Assembly: GCF_029194005.1 (NCBI RefSeq)
Contig: NZ_JARFVA010000005.1
Coordinates: 62,001 to 126,000 of the forward strand
Origin: Flagellimonas okinawensis
GTDB taxonomy: Bacteria > Bacteroidota > Bacteroidia > Flavobacteriales > Flavobacteriaceae
Direction: 5' to 3'
DNA length: 64,000 nt
Shown: positions 43,861 to 52,464 of the stretch, piece by piece
Position numbering within the stretch: the first letter of the stretch is position 1
Layout: the number at the start of each line of letters is the position of its first letter
Notes under the pieces: generated by a model
Told to the model about the DNA's origin: nothing
What the model saw: the letters and a program-made list of their open reading frames with translations, nothing else
The model's database searches: none
Made by a program: the position numbers and the translations under genes

Positions 43861-45195
43861 CTAAGGACGTTTCTTACCTATTTGGTGATATTCTATGCCC
43901 AATTCATTTAAAAGTGTTTCATTGTACTGGTTTCTTCCATCAAAAATTGTGGGCTCCTTCAACTGTTTTTTAATTTCATGAAAGTCCGGGGCCCTAAACT
44001 CTTTCCATTCTGTTAAGAGTATCATTGCATTTGACTTTGCCAGGGTTTCATATTTTGAATTAAAATAAGTGATACCGTCCACATCCTTTAAATAGAAATG
44101 TTTGGCCTCATCCATTGCTTTCGGGTCGTATGCATTTATTTTTGCACCTCTTTTCACCAACTCTTTTATGATATAGATTGCAGGTGCTTCTCTCATATCG
44201 TCTGTTCCTGGTTTAAATGACAATCCCCAGATAGCAAATGTGTGATTTGATAAATCCTCACCATATTTGGAAATCACTTTTTTGGCAATCACCAATTTTT
44301 GAATGTCATTGACATCTTCAACAGCTGTTATGAGTTTGGGAGTGTAACCATTCTGTTCGGCAGTTTTCTTAAGAGCTTTTACATCTTTCGGAAAACAGGA
44401 ACCACCATATCCACTACCAGGATAAATAAAACTATAACCGATTCGGCTGTCCGACCCAATACCAATTCTTACTTTGTTTACATCAGCACCGACCAGTTCG
44501 CAAATATTTGCAATCTCATTCATAAAAGAGATTTTAGTAGCGAGCATGGCATTGGCAACGTATTTTGTCATTTCTGCAGATTTCACATCCATTGTTATTA
44601 ATCGATCCATACTGCTTCTAAAAAATGGCGAATATAATCTCCTCATGGTATCGGCCGCAGAATCATCATCAGCTCCAACCACAACTCTATCCGGCTTCAT
44701 GAAATCATTTATTGCATCCCCTTCTTTTAGGAACTCCGGGTTTGATACAACATGGTATTCAATTTCCAATCCACGTTTTTCAAGTTCGCTTGCAATGGTT
44801 TCCTTTACCTTGTCCGCGGTACCCACCGGCACAGTTGATTTGTCTACCACAATTAAGGGAGTAGTCATGTTTTCTCCAATCTCTTTCGCAACTTGGAGGA
44901 CATATTTGAGGTCAGCGGATCCATCTTCACCCATAGGCGTTCCTACTGCGATAAACGCGACATCGCAATTTTCCAGGTTATCTTTAAGAACATCACTGAA
45001 CAATAGTGTTTTGTTCTCAATGTTTCTTTTGACCATGGGCTCCAACCCTGGCTCATATATAGGAATAATACCTTTCTTTAGGTTTTCTATTTTATTTTTA
45101 TCTACATCAATACATGTTACCGTATTTCCCATTTCCGCAAAGCAGGTTCCACTAACAAGGCCTACATAGCCAGTACCGATTACTGTCAAATTCAT
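43861..45195 (-). CDS. ugd: UDP-glucose 6-dehydrogenase
   Basis: Ugd oxidises UDP-glucose twice with NAD to give UDP-glucuronate. The 444-residue protein has the Rossmann start MNLTVIGTGYVGLVSGTCFAEMG, EPGLEPMV (about 49-56), VVDKSTVPVGTADKV near 116-130, SNPEFLKEGDA (about 151-161), and the catalytic-cysteine motif YPGSGYGGSCFPKDVKAL near 253-270. Length and motifs are normal. Together with the next upstream gene, an epimerase, it supplies uronic acids to the glycosyltransferases downstream. It is separated from the epimerase gene by 67 bases. Confidence 0.96.
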   Translation of the reverse strand: MNLTVIGTGYVGLVSGTCFAEMGNTVTCIDVDKNKIENLKKGIIPIYEPGLEPMVKRNIENKTLLFSDVLKDNLENCDVAFIAVGTPMGEDGSADLKYVLQVAKEIGENMTTPLIVVDKSTVPVGTADKVKETIASELEKRGLEIEYHVVSNPEFLKEGDAINDFMKPDRVVVGADDDSAADTMRRLYSPFFRSSMDRLITMDVKSAEMTKYVANAMLATKISFMNEIANICELVGADVNKVRIGIGSDSRIGYSFIYPGSGYGGSCFPKDVKALKKTAEQNGYTPKLITAVEDVNDIQKLVIAKKVISKYGEDLSNHTFAIWGLSFKPGTDDMREAPAIYIIKELVKRGAKINAYDPKAMDEAKHFYLKDVDGITYFNSKYETLAKSNAMILLTEWKEFRAPDFHEIKKQLKEPTIFDGRNQYNETLLNELGIEYHQIGKKRP

Positions 45196-45262
45196 GGTCA
45201 GAAGTTTATTTTAAAGATTTTAATTTAAATAAGGTTATAATTGAAACGTATATACGTGTAAA

Positions 45263-46306
45263 TTATGATGTGGATGTAGGAATATTGTAAAATTCCTTAT
45301 ACCAGCTAACAAATTTGTCAACGCCCTCTGCTATTGGCGTATTTGGTTTGTAGTCATAATCTTTTATTAAGTCTGTGACATTGGCCCAGGTTTTTTCAAC
45401 ATCTCCCGGTTGCATAGGTAAATTGTTTCTTATAGCTTCAATACCTAAGCTTTTTTCTATTTCTTCAATAAAGTCCAACAGTTTTACAGAACTATTGTTG
45501 CCAATATTATATATTTTATAGAGTTCATTATTAGCAACTCTTTCTGAGGTATCCTTTTCTATTATTCGCACTACTCCTTCAGTAATATCATCTATATATG
45601 TAAAGTCCCTCTCCAGTTTACCATGGTTAAAAACTTTTATCGGGTCACCATTTAAAATGGCCTTGGTAAACAAGAACATTGCCATATCAGGCCTTCCCCA
45701 TGGGCCATATACAGTGAAGAAACGCAATCCAGTTGTAGGGAAACCGTATAAATGACTATATGTGTGAGCCATAAGTTCATTGCTCTTTTTTGTGGCAGCA
45801 TACAAACTTACCGGGTTATCTACATTGTCAGTGGTGTTAAAGGGCATTTTTTTGTTCAACCCATAAACACTTGAACTACTAGCGTACACAAGATGCTTTA
45901 TTTTATTATGCCTACAACACTCCAGAATATTTAGAAAACCAACGATGTTACTATCAATATATGCATCAGGATTCTCTAAACTATATCTAACCCCTGCTTG
46001 CGCTGCAAGATTACATACAACATCAAATTTCTCTTTGAGGAATAATTTTGGGAGGTTGTCTCGGTCATCCAAATCTAATCGTATAAAGGAGAACCTTCCA
46101 TCAAATTTATCGCTTAAACAGATTTGATTGAATTTTTCCGCATTTGTCCGATCTATACCTAGCTCTCCCAAACGCGCATACTTTAGATTGATATCGTAAT
46201 AGTCATTGATGTTGTCCAAACCAACAACGGTATGACCTTTTTCCAAAAGACTTTTTGAAGTAAAGAAGCCAATGAAACCCGCAGCTCCTGTAACCAATAT
46301 TTTCAT
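45263..46306 (-). CDS. NAD-dependent SDR epimerase, UDP-glucuronate 4-epimerase-like
   Basis: A 347-residue extended SDR enzyme. The N-terminus is ILVTGAAGFIGFFTSKSLLEKGHTVVGLDN, with the TGxxGxxG NAD motif at 6-13. NLAAQAGVRYSLENPDAYIDSN (about 98-119) is the signature of UDP-glucuronate 4-epimerases, which turn UDP-GlcA into UDP-GalA. Catalytic residues lie in YASSSSVYG (about 141-149) and YAATKKSNE (about 169-177). The coupling with ugd supports the uronate substrate, though some WbpP/GalE relatives share this signature. It is the first gene of the minus-strand cluster and is divergent from the PL1-like lyase gene across 439 bases. Confidence 0.88.
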   Translation of the reverse strand: MKILVTGAAGFIGFFTSKSLLEKGHTVVGLDNINDYYDINLKYARLGELGIDRTNAEKFNQICLSDKFDGRFSFIRLDLDDRDNLPKLFLKEKFDVVCNLAAQAGVRYSLENPDAYIDSNIVGFLNILECCRHNKIKHLVYASSSSVYGLNKKMPFNTTDNVDNPVSLYAATKKSNELMAHTYSHLYGFPTTGLRFFTVYGPWGRPDMAMFLFTKAILNGDPIKVFNHGKLERDFTYIDDITEGVVRIIEKDTSERVANNELYKIYNIGNNSSVKLLDFIEEIEKSLGIEAIRNNLPMQPGDVEKTWANVTDLIKDYDYKPNTPIAEGVDKFVSWYKEFYNIPTSTS

Positions 46307-46745
46307 AGTAAATCAATTGCTTGCAAATATGGAAATTTCAATTCAGTTTTTATTTCAGAAGGTTTATAATTTGTCCAATTACCATATAATTCGTTGAAAA
46401 GTGAGTTTCATTATTTTAAACGTAGTACTTACTTAAAAAGTTATGAGATAGTAGTTTTTCTAGTGAGATCTTTCAAGAATTCCATTAAAATGTTAACATA
46501 ATATTAAAGAACATGGTAATTGGTCGATCTTATACCCAAAATGTGTTAAATAAACTCGACGAAAGCATCTATTTCCTCGATGTAATACGTAATGTAATTG
46601 TTTTTATAGTAAACTGAACGTCAGATTATTCACTAGTTGAAATACCAAATTTTTGAAAAAGTGTGCAGTTTGTCGAATAAATCAGTTTTTTATCCATTTT
46701 TTTTTAGACAAGAGTTAATTTTAAAACCCGAAATCAGTTATTGCC
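46307..46745. other. 439-base divergent intergenic region with distant inverted repeat
   Basis: This region drives (presumably) the minus-strand cluster on one side and the lyase gene on the other. No exact TANNTTTG box was found in either direction, and no RNA gene or terminator. The only structure I see is an 11-base inverted repeat (46375-46385 and 46513-46523), listed separately. The stretch is very AT-rich, with T-runs near 46690-46706. Confidence 0.5.
46375..46523. repeat. Spaced 11-bp inverted repeat in the divergent promoter region
   Basis: CCAATTACCAT (46375-46385) and its exact reverse complement ATGGTAATTGG (46513-46523) lie 127 bases apart. They could be paired operators for a looping regulator controlling both divergent units. 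In AT-rich DNA an 11-base match within 440 bases is unlikely but not impossible by chance. Confidence 0.4.
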
Positions 46746-48314
46746 ATGAAATACCCCAACTTGCATCTAATAGTTTACGTTTTTACGTTAGTCTTTTTAT
46801 CATCCTGTCAAAAGGATCAAGATTTATTTACTCAAGCCATTGAGGACAATATTCAGGAAGAAATCATTAGTGAGGAAAATTCTGAAGAAGAAAATGTGTC
46901 AGATGAACAGGACTCAAATGGAGATGTTGTTACCGATCCAGGCTTTGCAACTGAATTGAAAGCTTTTCCGACTGCTTATGGAGCAGGGGCATACGCTGAA
47001 GGATTTAGAGGTGGTCAAGTAATACATGTTACTTCTCTGGAAGATAATTATAATAATGTTCAAGAAGGTACCTGGAGATGGGCAATTACAAGGGATTACC
47101 CTAGAATTATAGTCTTCGATGTTTCCGGTGAAATTAAATTAAGTGGGAGAATCGTTCTAAATAGCAGAAATTCCAATGTTTACATAGCAGGTCAAACGTC
47201 GCCAAATGGAATAATGATTAGCGGTTATAGTCATTATTGGAGTGGGGCAAACGAAGTGGTATTGCGACACATGAAATTCTATGGTGACCCTTCAAGAAGG
47301 ATAGCTCCTAACGACCCTTCAAGTGCAAGAAGACAACTTTTACAGTTTGTTAGTCCTTCCAATGTAATTGTGGACCATTGTGATTTTGTATTCAATGATA
47401 ATGAGGCGATTAATTTTTATAGTTCTGAGAGAACCGTTGCTGGAGGCGCTACATTGCAAAACTGTATTATTGGAGAAGGTGATACAGGTGTTCTGATGGC
47501 TGGTGATGAATGTAATACTACCTTGTTTGGAGAATATTCGGCCATTAGAAACTTATTTGTTCATATCAGTCACAGGGTGCCAAATTTTAGTGCAAACGTG
47601 AAAGGAGAAAGTATAAATAACATTATTTATAATTCCAGAGCTAGACTTTCAAGGGTAAGCTGTACGGCTCAAGCAAATTTTTATGGAAACTACTATAAAG
47701 CAGGCCCGGCAACTTATTTTAGTTTAGCTAACAGAATTAATTTGGTGAGAGACGATGATGGCGCTAGTGTTTACATCGATAATACTTATTGGTCATTCAT
47801 GACAGGTAAGGTAGAAAGTTCTTCTGATACTGCTACAGATATTTTTAATGCGGCAGAAAGTGGAACTAATGTTGCAAAGACTTCTCAACCACCGGTTTCT
47901 AGCTGGAGTTTGTCTAGCCCAGTGGAGATATCTGGTCTTAGACCTGAAATTATGCAAAACAATGTTGCATTTGATTATGTTCTTACCAATTCTGGGGCAA
48001 GACAATACTTGAATGCTAATGGAGCTGCCCCAGTTCTTTATGACTCCAAACAACAACAATATTTTGACGATGTCATTTATGGTGGAAATACCAATGGGTC
48101 CGGAAGTGATTATGGGTTTGATATGGGGGTTTACGACCCACCGGTGATTAATCAAGTTTCTAGATCAAGTTCTTATGACACGGATTTGGACGGTATGCCA
48201 GATGAGTGGGAAATCGCTAATGGATTTAACCCTGACGTTGATGATAGCGCTGGTGATATGGATGGTGACGGTTACACAAACATTGAAGAATTCTTGAATC
48301 TTGTTGATTTTTAA
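46746..48314 (+). CDS. Pectate-lyase-like (PL1 family) lipoprotein with Ca-binding tail
   Basis: A 522-residue secreted lipoprotein: signal peptide with lipobox FLSSC (Cys21), then a strongly acidic linker (about 28-58, Glu/Asp/Asn-rich), consistent with surface display. The catalytic-type domain (about 65-450) reads as a right-handed beta-helix: AEGFRGGQVIHVTSLED, GTWRWAIT, RIIVFDVSGEIKL, VYIAGQTSPNGIMISGY, NVIVDHCDFVFNDNEAINFY. The C-terminus has DTDLDGMPDEWEIANGFNPD and DMDGDGYTNIEEFLN, an EF-hand/thrombospondin-3-like calcium tail common in marine PL1 lyases. It probably cleaves uronic-acid polysaccharides by beta-elimination. It sits between two halves of a uronic-acid polysaccharide locus and is followed by a strong terminator. 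Confidence 0.85.
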   Translation: MKYPNLHLIVYVFTLVFLSSCQKDQDLFTQAIEDNIQEEIISEENSEEENVSDEQDSNGDVVTDPGFATELKAFPTAYGAGAYAEGFRGGQVIHVTSLEDNYNNVQEGTWRWAITRDYPRIIVFDVSGEIKLSGRIVLNSRNSNVYIAGQTSPNGIMISGYSHYWSGANEVVLRHMKFYGDPSRRIAPNDPSSARRQLLQFVSPSNVIVDHCDFVFNDNEAINFYSSERTVAGGATLQNCIIGEGDTGVLMAGDECNTTLFGEYSAIRNLFVHISHRVPNFSANVKGESINNIIYNSRARLSRVSCTAQANFYGNYYKAGPATYFSLANRINLVRDDDGASVYIDNTYWSFMTGKVESSSDTATDIFNAAESGTNVAKTSQPPVSSWSLSSPVEISGLRPEIMQNNVAFDYVLTNSGARQYLNANGAAPVLYDSKQQQYFDDVIYGGNTNGSGSDYGFDMGVYDPPVINQVSRSSSYDTDLDGMPDEWEIANGFNPDVDDSAGDMDGDGYTNIEEFLNLVDF

Positions 48315-48349
48315 GATCTGAATAAATCATTAGCTTTCGATAAGAAATT

Positions 48350-48382
48350 AAAAGAGGCCCTTGAAGAGGGCCTCTTTTTTTT
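48350..48382 (+). terminator. Rho-independent terminator after the lyase gene
   Basis: A 12-bp perfect stem (arms 48350-48361 and 48367-48378, core AGAGGCCCT pairing with AGGGCCTCT), loop TGAAG, then a run of T to 48382 (eight T in total, 48375-48382). An A-run precedes the stem, so it could also work on the opposite strand. It separates the lyase from the downstream biosynthesis/export operon. Confidence 0.9.
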
Positions 48383-48566
48383 GTCTGATTCTAAATGCAT
48401 TGTTTTTATTCTAATTAGGATGAATTCTCCTCTTTTTGCATTTAATCGATTATTTATTGTATTTGGCGAATAGTAACTTAAAAAGATTCAATGGCATAAT
48501 TTTCCTATTACTTTTACTCTTGAGAATTAAAACGCTCATCCTACTTATATCAACCCAAAACTGAAA

Positions 48567-49700
48567 ATGGAAACCACAGTATTAAAGAAAATTTGGTTAT
48601 CACCTCCACATATGGGAGGAAATGAGGAGACCTATGTAAAGGAAGCCTTTGATACCAACTGGATAGCCCCATTAGGTCCCAATGTTCAGCATTTTGAAAA
48701 ATCCATTGAAAATTTTATCGGCAACAATGTATATGCAGCTTGCTTAAGTTCAGGAACTGGAGCAATTCACCTAGGACTCGAACTTTTAGGTGTGGGTCCT
48801 GAAGATGAGGTTATTTGTCAGAGTTTTACATTCGCTGCATCTGCCAACCCAATAACTTATTTGGGAGCTACACCAATATTTGTGGATAGCGAAAACGAAA
48901 CTTGGAACATTTCCCCAGAGCTTTTGGAAGAAGCCATTAATGATAGATTGTCCAAAGGGATTAGGCCAAAGGCAATTGTAGCGGTGCATTTATACGGAAT
49001 GCCATACAAGGTAGATGAAGTTCATGCTGTTGCCAAGAAATATGGGATTCCAATAGTTGAAGATAGTGCAGAAGCCTTAGGTAGTTCATACAGGGGCTTT
49101 AACTGTGGTAGTTTTGGAGATTACGGCATATTATCATTTAACGGTAATAAAATCATAACCACTTCTGGTGGCGGAGCATTGTTGTGCAATGACCAAGAGA
49201 GTAAGGAAAAAGCAGTCTTCTTGGCTACTCAAGCAAGAGATAACGCTCCTCACTATCAACACTCGAAAATCGGTTATAATTATAGAATGAGCAATATTTT
49301 GGCCGGGATTGGACGCGGACAAATGGAGGTGCTCAATGATAGGGTGGAGGCACGAAGAAGAAATTATAGTTTTTACAATGAACATCTGTCGGACCTACAA
49401 GAAATTGAGTTTTTACAAGAACCCGATGGAAGTTATTCAAACAGGTGGTTAACCTGTATATTGACCCCTTCTTTTGAGATTAGAGAAAAACTTAGATTGG
49501 CTCTAGAGGCTGAGAACATAGAGTCTCGACCTTTATGGAAACCCATGCACTTGCAACCAGTATTTGAAAAAAATGTATCGTTTGTAAATGGTGTAAGTGA
49601 AGACCTATTTAATAGAGGTCTGTGTTTGCCAAGTGGATCAAGCCTAGAAGTTGAAGACTTGGAAAGAATTTGTGGAATCATTAAAAACGAGTTGAAATGA
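48567..49700 (+). CDS. DegT/DnrJ/EryC1/StrS sugar aminotransferase (PglE-like)
   Basis: A 377-residue PLP-dependent aminotransferase that converts a 4-keto-6-deoxy sugar nucleotide to its 4-amino form. It begins with IWLSPPHMGGNEETYVKEAFDTNWIAPLG (about 8-36), the start typical of PglE/PglE-like bacillosamine enzymes. Further features are CLSSGTGAIHLGLELLG, VEDSAEALGSSYRG (Asp for the cofactor ring), and the Schiff-base lysine in SFNGNKIITTSGGGALL (about 190-206). The next gene, overlapping by 4 bases (ATGA), is the matching 4,6-dehydratase, so the pair makes an amino-dideoxy sugar nucleotide. The promoter is not clear in the 180 bases after the terminator. Confidence 0.92.
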   Translation: METTVLKKIWLSPPHMGGNEETYVKEAFDTNWIAPLGPNVQHFEKSIENFIGNNVYAACLSSGTGAIHLGLELLGVGPEDEVICQSFTFAASANPITYLGATPIFVDSENETWNISPELLEEAINDRLSKGIRPKAIVAVHLYGMPYKVDEVHAVAKKYGIPIVEDSAEALGSSYRGFNCGSFGDYGILSFNGNKIITTSGGGALLCNDQESKEKAVFLATQARDNAPHYQHSKIGYNYRMSNILAGIGRGQMEVLNDRVEARRRNYSFYNEHLSDLQEIEFLQEPDGSYSNRWLTCILTPSFEIREKLRLALEAENIESRPLWKPMHLQPVFEKNVSFVNGVSEDLFNRGLCLPSGSSLEVEDLERICGIIKNELK

Positions 49701-51643
49701 TCAAGGAATTCTTTTTTAGGACAGGAAAGCGTTATGCATCTAAATGGACCGTACTTGCAATAGATCTTTGTATTGTTTCCTTTTCATTTATTCTTGCATA
49801 TTTTATTAGGTTCAACTTAAGTTTTGATTTCGATGTCCAACGCTTGTGGACGCAACTCCCAGTAGTTGTACTGTTGTTCCTGGTCTCGTTTTTGATTTCA
49901 GGTAGTTATAAGGGTGTGGTAAGACATACGGGAATTAAGGATGTTTACGCTATTTTTAATGCTGTATGCCTTGCTAGTATCGGAGCAATCGCCGTTGTTT
50001 TGGCCAATAGGTACATGGATATTGTGGATGGTTTTACAATTCCTTTGTCCATTATCATAATAAACAGCTTGCTCACTTTTATTACGTTAGCAGCATCAAG
50101 GTATGTATTTAAAATTGCCTTCGAGAGCATTATGAAAAGTGGTCACGCCCCCACAAAGAACCTTATAATTTATGGTGCGGGCGAATCAGGAATAATTACA
50201 TATAATACGTTGACCAATCACTCTAAAATGGGTGTTAAGGTTGTTGGGTTTGTCGATAATAATTTGCAGAAAGTCGGCAAACAAATTAATGGTGTCAAGG
50301 TATACGACAAATCCATTCTAACTGAAGATTTTGTCAAGTTCAATAATATCTGCGAGGTTATTTTTTCCATACAGACCATTAATCCAAAACAGCTAAGGAA
50401 CTTGGTGAACGAAATTGTTGATTTGCCAGTTAAGGTGAAGATAGTGCCGCCTGTGGAGGACTGGATCAACGGGGAATTGAAAGTGTCCCAGATTAAAAGG
50501 GTCCAAATTGAAGATTTATTGGATAGACCGCCGATTGAGATAAAGAACAGTAAGGTAATGAAGGACTTTGATGACAAGGTCATTATGGTTACTGGTGGTG
50601 CGGGATCTATAGGTAGTGAGCTGGTAAGGCAGATTTGTAAATACAATTATAGATCTTTAATTGTAATTGATCAAGCTGAATCGGCGTTATACGATCTTCA
50701 GCAAGAATTAAAACAAGCAGGCTTTTTCAATTTTGTTCCAATTGTCAGTGATATTAGAGATAAGAACAAAATGCGTGTGTTGTTTGAGCAATATCAACCA
50801 GATAGGATTTTCCATGCTGCCGCTTATAAGCATGTTCCACTAATGGAGCAGAACCCATATGAAGCTGTAAAAATCAATGTTGCAGGAACTAAGACCATTG
50901 TAGATTTAGCTTTCGAATATGAAGTAGAGAAATTTGTTTTCGTTTCTACCGATAAAGCGGTAAACCCAACCAATATAATGGGGGCTACTAAGCGTATTGC
51001 TGAAATGTATATAAGTTGTAGGCAACAAGAGGGTAAAACCAAGTTCATTACCACAAGGTTTGGAAACGTTTTGGGGTCAAATGGCTCAGTGATACCTTTG
51101 TTTAGAAAGCAAATAGAAAAAGGTGGTCCATTAACGGTTACCCACAAGGATATCACTAGGTATTTTATGACCATTCCTGAAGCTTCGCAGCTTGTTTTGG
51201 AAGCTGGCGCCATGGGCAAAGGTGGGGAGATATTTATTTTCGATATGGGCGAGTCCGTAAAAATTATGGATCTGGCCAAGAATATGATCCGTCTTTCAGG
51301 TCTGAGCTACCCGGATGATATCGATATTAAAGTAACCGGACTTAGACCAGGTGAGAAGTTGTATGAAGAGCTTTTGGCAAATGGAGAAAACACATTACCC
51401 ACTTATCATGATAAGATTATGATAAGCAAGGTAAGGGAGATAAATTACACCAAAGTTCGAACCATGATAGATGAACTGTGCATCTCCAACCTTTTCTTTA
51501 AGGATAACGTGGTACAATTGATGAAAAACATTGTTCCCGAATATATTTCCAACAATTCGGATTTTTGTAAATTGGACAAAAAGAATCCATCAACGGAGAT
51601 AAAAGAATCATCTAAAGTAGGATTTCCTCAACTCAACAACTAA
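49697..51643 (+). CDS. Membrane-bound nucleotide-sugar 4,6-dehydratase (PglF/CapD/WbpM family)
   Basis: A 648-residue protein with four N-terminal membrane helices (about 15-125), a first Rossmann region (NLIIYGAGESGIITYNTL, about 154-171), and a catalytic SDR domain (about 290-590). MVTGGAGSIGSELVRQI is the NAD motif, and FVSTDKAVNPTNIMGATKRIAEMY contains the Thr-Asp-Lys and Met-x-x-x-Lys catalytic elements of the FlaA1/WbpM type, where Met replaces Tyr. It converts UDP-GlcNAc to the 4-keto-6-deoxy sugar for the PglE-like aminotransferase encoded just upstream. It is followed 1 base later by wza, tying sugar synthesis to export. Confidence 0.93.
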   Translation: MIKEFFFRTGKRYASKWTVLAIDLCIVSFSFILAYFIRFNLSFDFDVQRLWTQLPVVVLLFLVSFLISGSYKGVVRHTGIKDVYAIFNAVCLASIGAIAVVLANRYMDIVDGFTIPLSIIIINSLLTFITLAASRYVFKIAFESIMKSGHAPTKNLIIYGAGESGIITYNTLTNHSKMGVKVVGFVDNNLQKVGKQINGVKVYDKSILTEDFVKFNNICEVIFSIQTINPKQLRNLVNEIVDLPVKVKIVPPVEDWINGELKVSQIKRVQIEDLLDRPPIEIKNSKVMKDFDDKVIMVTGGAGSIGSELVRQICKYNYRSLIVIDQAESALYDLQQELKQAGFFNFVPIVSDIRDKNKMRVLFEQYQPDRIFHAAAYKHVPLMEQNPYEAVKINVAGTKTIVDLAFEYEVEKFVFVSTDKAVNPTNIMGATKRIAEMYISCRQQEGKTKFITTRFGNVLGSNGSVIPLFRKQIEKGGPLTVTHKDITRYFMTIPEASQLVLEAGAMGKGGEIFIFDMGESVKIMDLAKNMIRLSGLSYPDDIDIKVTGLRPGEKLYEELLANGENTLPTYHDKIMISKVREINYTKVRTMIDELCISNLFFKDNVVQLMKNIVPEYISNNSDFCKLDKKNPSTEIKESSKVGFPQLNN

Positions 51644-51644
51644 A

Positions 51645-52424
51645 ATGAACATTCTTATGCACCAAAAAATTAAATTGGCGTGTTACACAGCTTTAACTTG
51701 CCTAATCTTCTCATGCACACCATCCAAGGATGTAGTTTATTTTCAAGATGCCAGCCAATTTGAAACATTGGTCGATGACAATACTTTTACCCCTAAATTC
51801 AAGGTAGATGATTTGGTCAGTATTCATGTATCAACCTTGGACCCAGAAGCTAGTGCACCCTTTAATTTATTTAGAGGTGCGGAGGAAGGTGTGGCCATGC
51901 GCCCCGAACAGGTAAACTATTTGGTTGATAAAAATGGAGAGATAGACTTTCCGGTGATTGGAAAGGTTAAAATTGAAGGTCTTTCGCCAAGTGAAACTAG
52001 GGAACTATTACGTGAGAGATTAAAGGATTACCTAAAAGACCCTATAATTAATATAAGAATCAGAAACTTTACGGTTACGGTACTTGGGTCGGTTAACAGA
52101 CCGGGAACCTATGCTATAAATGGTGAGCAGATTACCATTATGGAAGCCTTGGGGTATGCAGGTGATATCAATATTAAAGGTAGGAGGGATAATATTATGG
52201 TTATTAGGGATTTTGATGGAACGAAAGTATATAATCGAATAAATCTAAATAGCAAGGATGCTTTAAAATCTCCAGTATATTATTTAACACAAAACGACGT
52301 TGTATACGTTGAGCCTAACAAATCAGGTAAAACTGCATCAAGTTTAGATCAGAGAGCTTCAATAGCCGTATCTATTATTTCGGTTCTAATAACATCCACA
52401 GTAGTTCTATTGACTAGGAATTAA
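51645..52424 (+). CDS. wza: Wza-type polysaccharide export outer membrane lipoprotein
   Basis: A 259-residue lipoprotein with lipobox LIFSC (Cys about 24 from the first ATG). It has a Poly_export domain (about 45-135, FKVDDLVSIHVSTLDPEAS and LVDKNGEIDFPVIGKVKIEGLSPSE) and a SLBB segment (FTVTVLGSVNRPGTYAINGEQITIMEALGYAGDINIKG, about 142-180). A hydrophobic C-terminal helix (SIAVSIISVLITSTVVLLTRN, about 238-258) is typical of Bacteroidota homologues. Wza forms the outer-membrane export channel with Wzc. An internal ATG at 51657 is an alternative start. It lies 1 base after the dehydratase gene and 40 bases before the wzc ATG. Confidence 0.92.
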   Translation: MNILMHQKIKLACYTALTCLIFSCTPSKDVVYFQDASQFETLVDDNTFTPKFKVDDLVSIHVSTLDPEASAPFNLFRGAEEGVAMRPEQVNYLVDKNGEIDFPVIGKVKIEGLSPSETRELLRERLKDYLKDPIINIRIRNFTVTVLGSVNRPGTYAINGEQITIMEALGYAGDINIKGRRDNIMVIRDFDGTKVYNRINLNSKDALKSPVYYLTQNDVVYVEPNKSGKTASSLDQRASIAVSIISVLITSTVVLLTRN

Positions 52425-52464
52425 TATCCAACAAAAATTAGATTCTTAACATCCATTGCCATCT

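Noticed and set aside
44474..45169. 231-codon open frame on the plus strand opposite ugd
   Set aside because: It is the antisense shadow of a secure UDP-glucose dehydrogenase gene. Its residues show no domain, signal or start context, and long antisense frames are common here.
28555..46306. Prophage or integrative element as explanation for the AT-rich block
   Set aside because: No integrase, transposase, phage structural gene, tRNA end or flanking direct repeat was seen. Low GC is common for surface-polysaccharide loci.
46637..46843. 68-codon plus-strand frame overlapping the lyase start
   Set aside because: It runs out of frame through the lyase signal peptide and has no family features.
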